In this document: one piece after another, positions 63,874 to 64,000 of the stretch | How the letters are laid out: each line of letters starts with the position of its first letter | Numbering within the stretch: position 1 is the first letter of the stretch | Source: Roseobacter sp. MH60115 | GTDB taxonomy: Bacteria > Pseudomonadota > Alphaproteobacteria > Rhodobacterales > Rhodobacteraceae | Direction of reading: 5' to 3' | DNA length: 64,000 nt | Assembly (NCBI RefSeq): GCF_015644665.1 | Contig: NZ_JADOBQ010000003.1 | Span: forward strand, 476,150-540,149 | The notes under the pieces: generated by a model | Database searches by the model: none | Seen by the model: the letters and a program-made list of their open reading frames with translations, nothing else | Told to the model about the DNA's origin: nothing | Program-made: the position numbers and the translations under genes

Positions 63874-64000
63874 TGACCCAGCCCCCTGAATTCAGGCCAC
63901 TGAGGTGCTAGTGATCCGTCCAAGCAAAGGATGGACTATGAAACGCAGATTTAGTGACGAACAGATCATTGGGATGATCAAAGAATACGAGGCGGGCGTG
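63874..64000 (+). mobile_element. Left end of an IS3-family element (cut by the window edge)
   Basis: TGACCCAGCCCCCTGAATTC at 63874 resembles the terminal inverted repeat of IS3-family (IS407-like) elements. It is followed by a transposase orfA start. The element continues beyond the window, so the right end and the target duplication cannot be seen. Confidence 0.7.
63938..64000 (+). CDS. IS3-family transposase OrfA (partial, 5' end)
   Basis: The first 21 residues, beginning MKRRFSDEQIIGMIKEYEAG, are typical of the OrfA helix-turn-helix protein of IS3-family elements. AAAGGA lies upstream of the ATG. The rest, including OrfB, lies outside the window. Confidence 0.85.
   Translation, partial: MKRRFSDEQIIGMIKEYEAGV

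Overview
The window (about 60% G+C) looks like a chromosomal stretch from a marine alphaproteobacterium of the Rhodobacterales, Roseobacter group. The evidence is the gene repertoire: TRAP and ABC carboxylate/sulfonate-type uptake, carnitine catabolism, an MttB-type methyltransferase, an H-NOX/diguanylate cyclase pair, a DUF3572-pleD arrangement, and an ECF sigma/EF-hand module. No rRNA, tRNA or CRISPR array was recognised. About 53 protein-coding genes are supported.

1-17 kb: two catabolic clusters. Cluster A is a leftward operon of a class V aminotransferase, a TRAP transporter (dctP-dctQ-dctM), a crotonase-family enzyme and a class III CoA-transferase. Divergent from it are a large FAD/Fe-S oxidoreductase, a GntR regulator and a FAH-family hydrolase. 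Cluster B is a leftward GntR regulator beside a rightward, translationally coupled set: FAH-family hydrolase, SsuA/TauA-like ABC transporter and an Ldh_2-type dehydrogenase. Both look like import and oxidation of small hydroxy-, amino- or sulfonated acids, but the substrates cannot be read from the sequence.

17-31 kb: a globin/DUF1330 pair divergent from a LysR regulator, then the most unusual locus. A leftward operon encodes a 1152-residue, Cys-free, extremely low-complexity Asp/Gly/Ser/Asn/Ala protein and an 815-residue protein sharing short motifs with it. It continues with a type I secretion ABC transporter carrying a long disordered N-terminus and an HlyD-type adaptor. Opposite lie a LuxR/CsgD-like regulator and a small HEPN-like protein. 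I propose a dedicated type I secretion system for a surface or matrix polymer.

31-44 kb: a WD40-cytochrome c fusion, an SLC13-type permease, an H-NOX sensor with its diguanylate cyclase, an MttB-family methyltransferase, a HAD phosphatase, DUF3572, and a PleD-like cyclase whose first receiver domain lacks the phosphorylatable Asp. An ECF sigma/anti-sigma/periplasmic sensor/EF-hand module follows. Two cyclases in one region, near a secretion locus, suggest c-di-GMP-controlled surface behaviour.

44-64 kb: DUF983, NUDIX and DMT genes; a carnitine operon (BKACE, lipocalin, carnitine dehydrogenase-thioesterase) with a divergent AraC/GlxA regulator and a strong palindrome between them; an aldo/keto reductase; an ImuA-like gene; YceI; an MFS transporter; an archaeal/eukaryote-type MetRS; a chemoreceptor ending in a CheR-tether pentapeptide; a SulP-STAS-cNMP fusion; and a membrane-anchored 7TMR-AraC regulator. 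The right end holds a decayed serine recombinase and the start of an IS3-family element.
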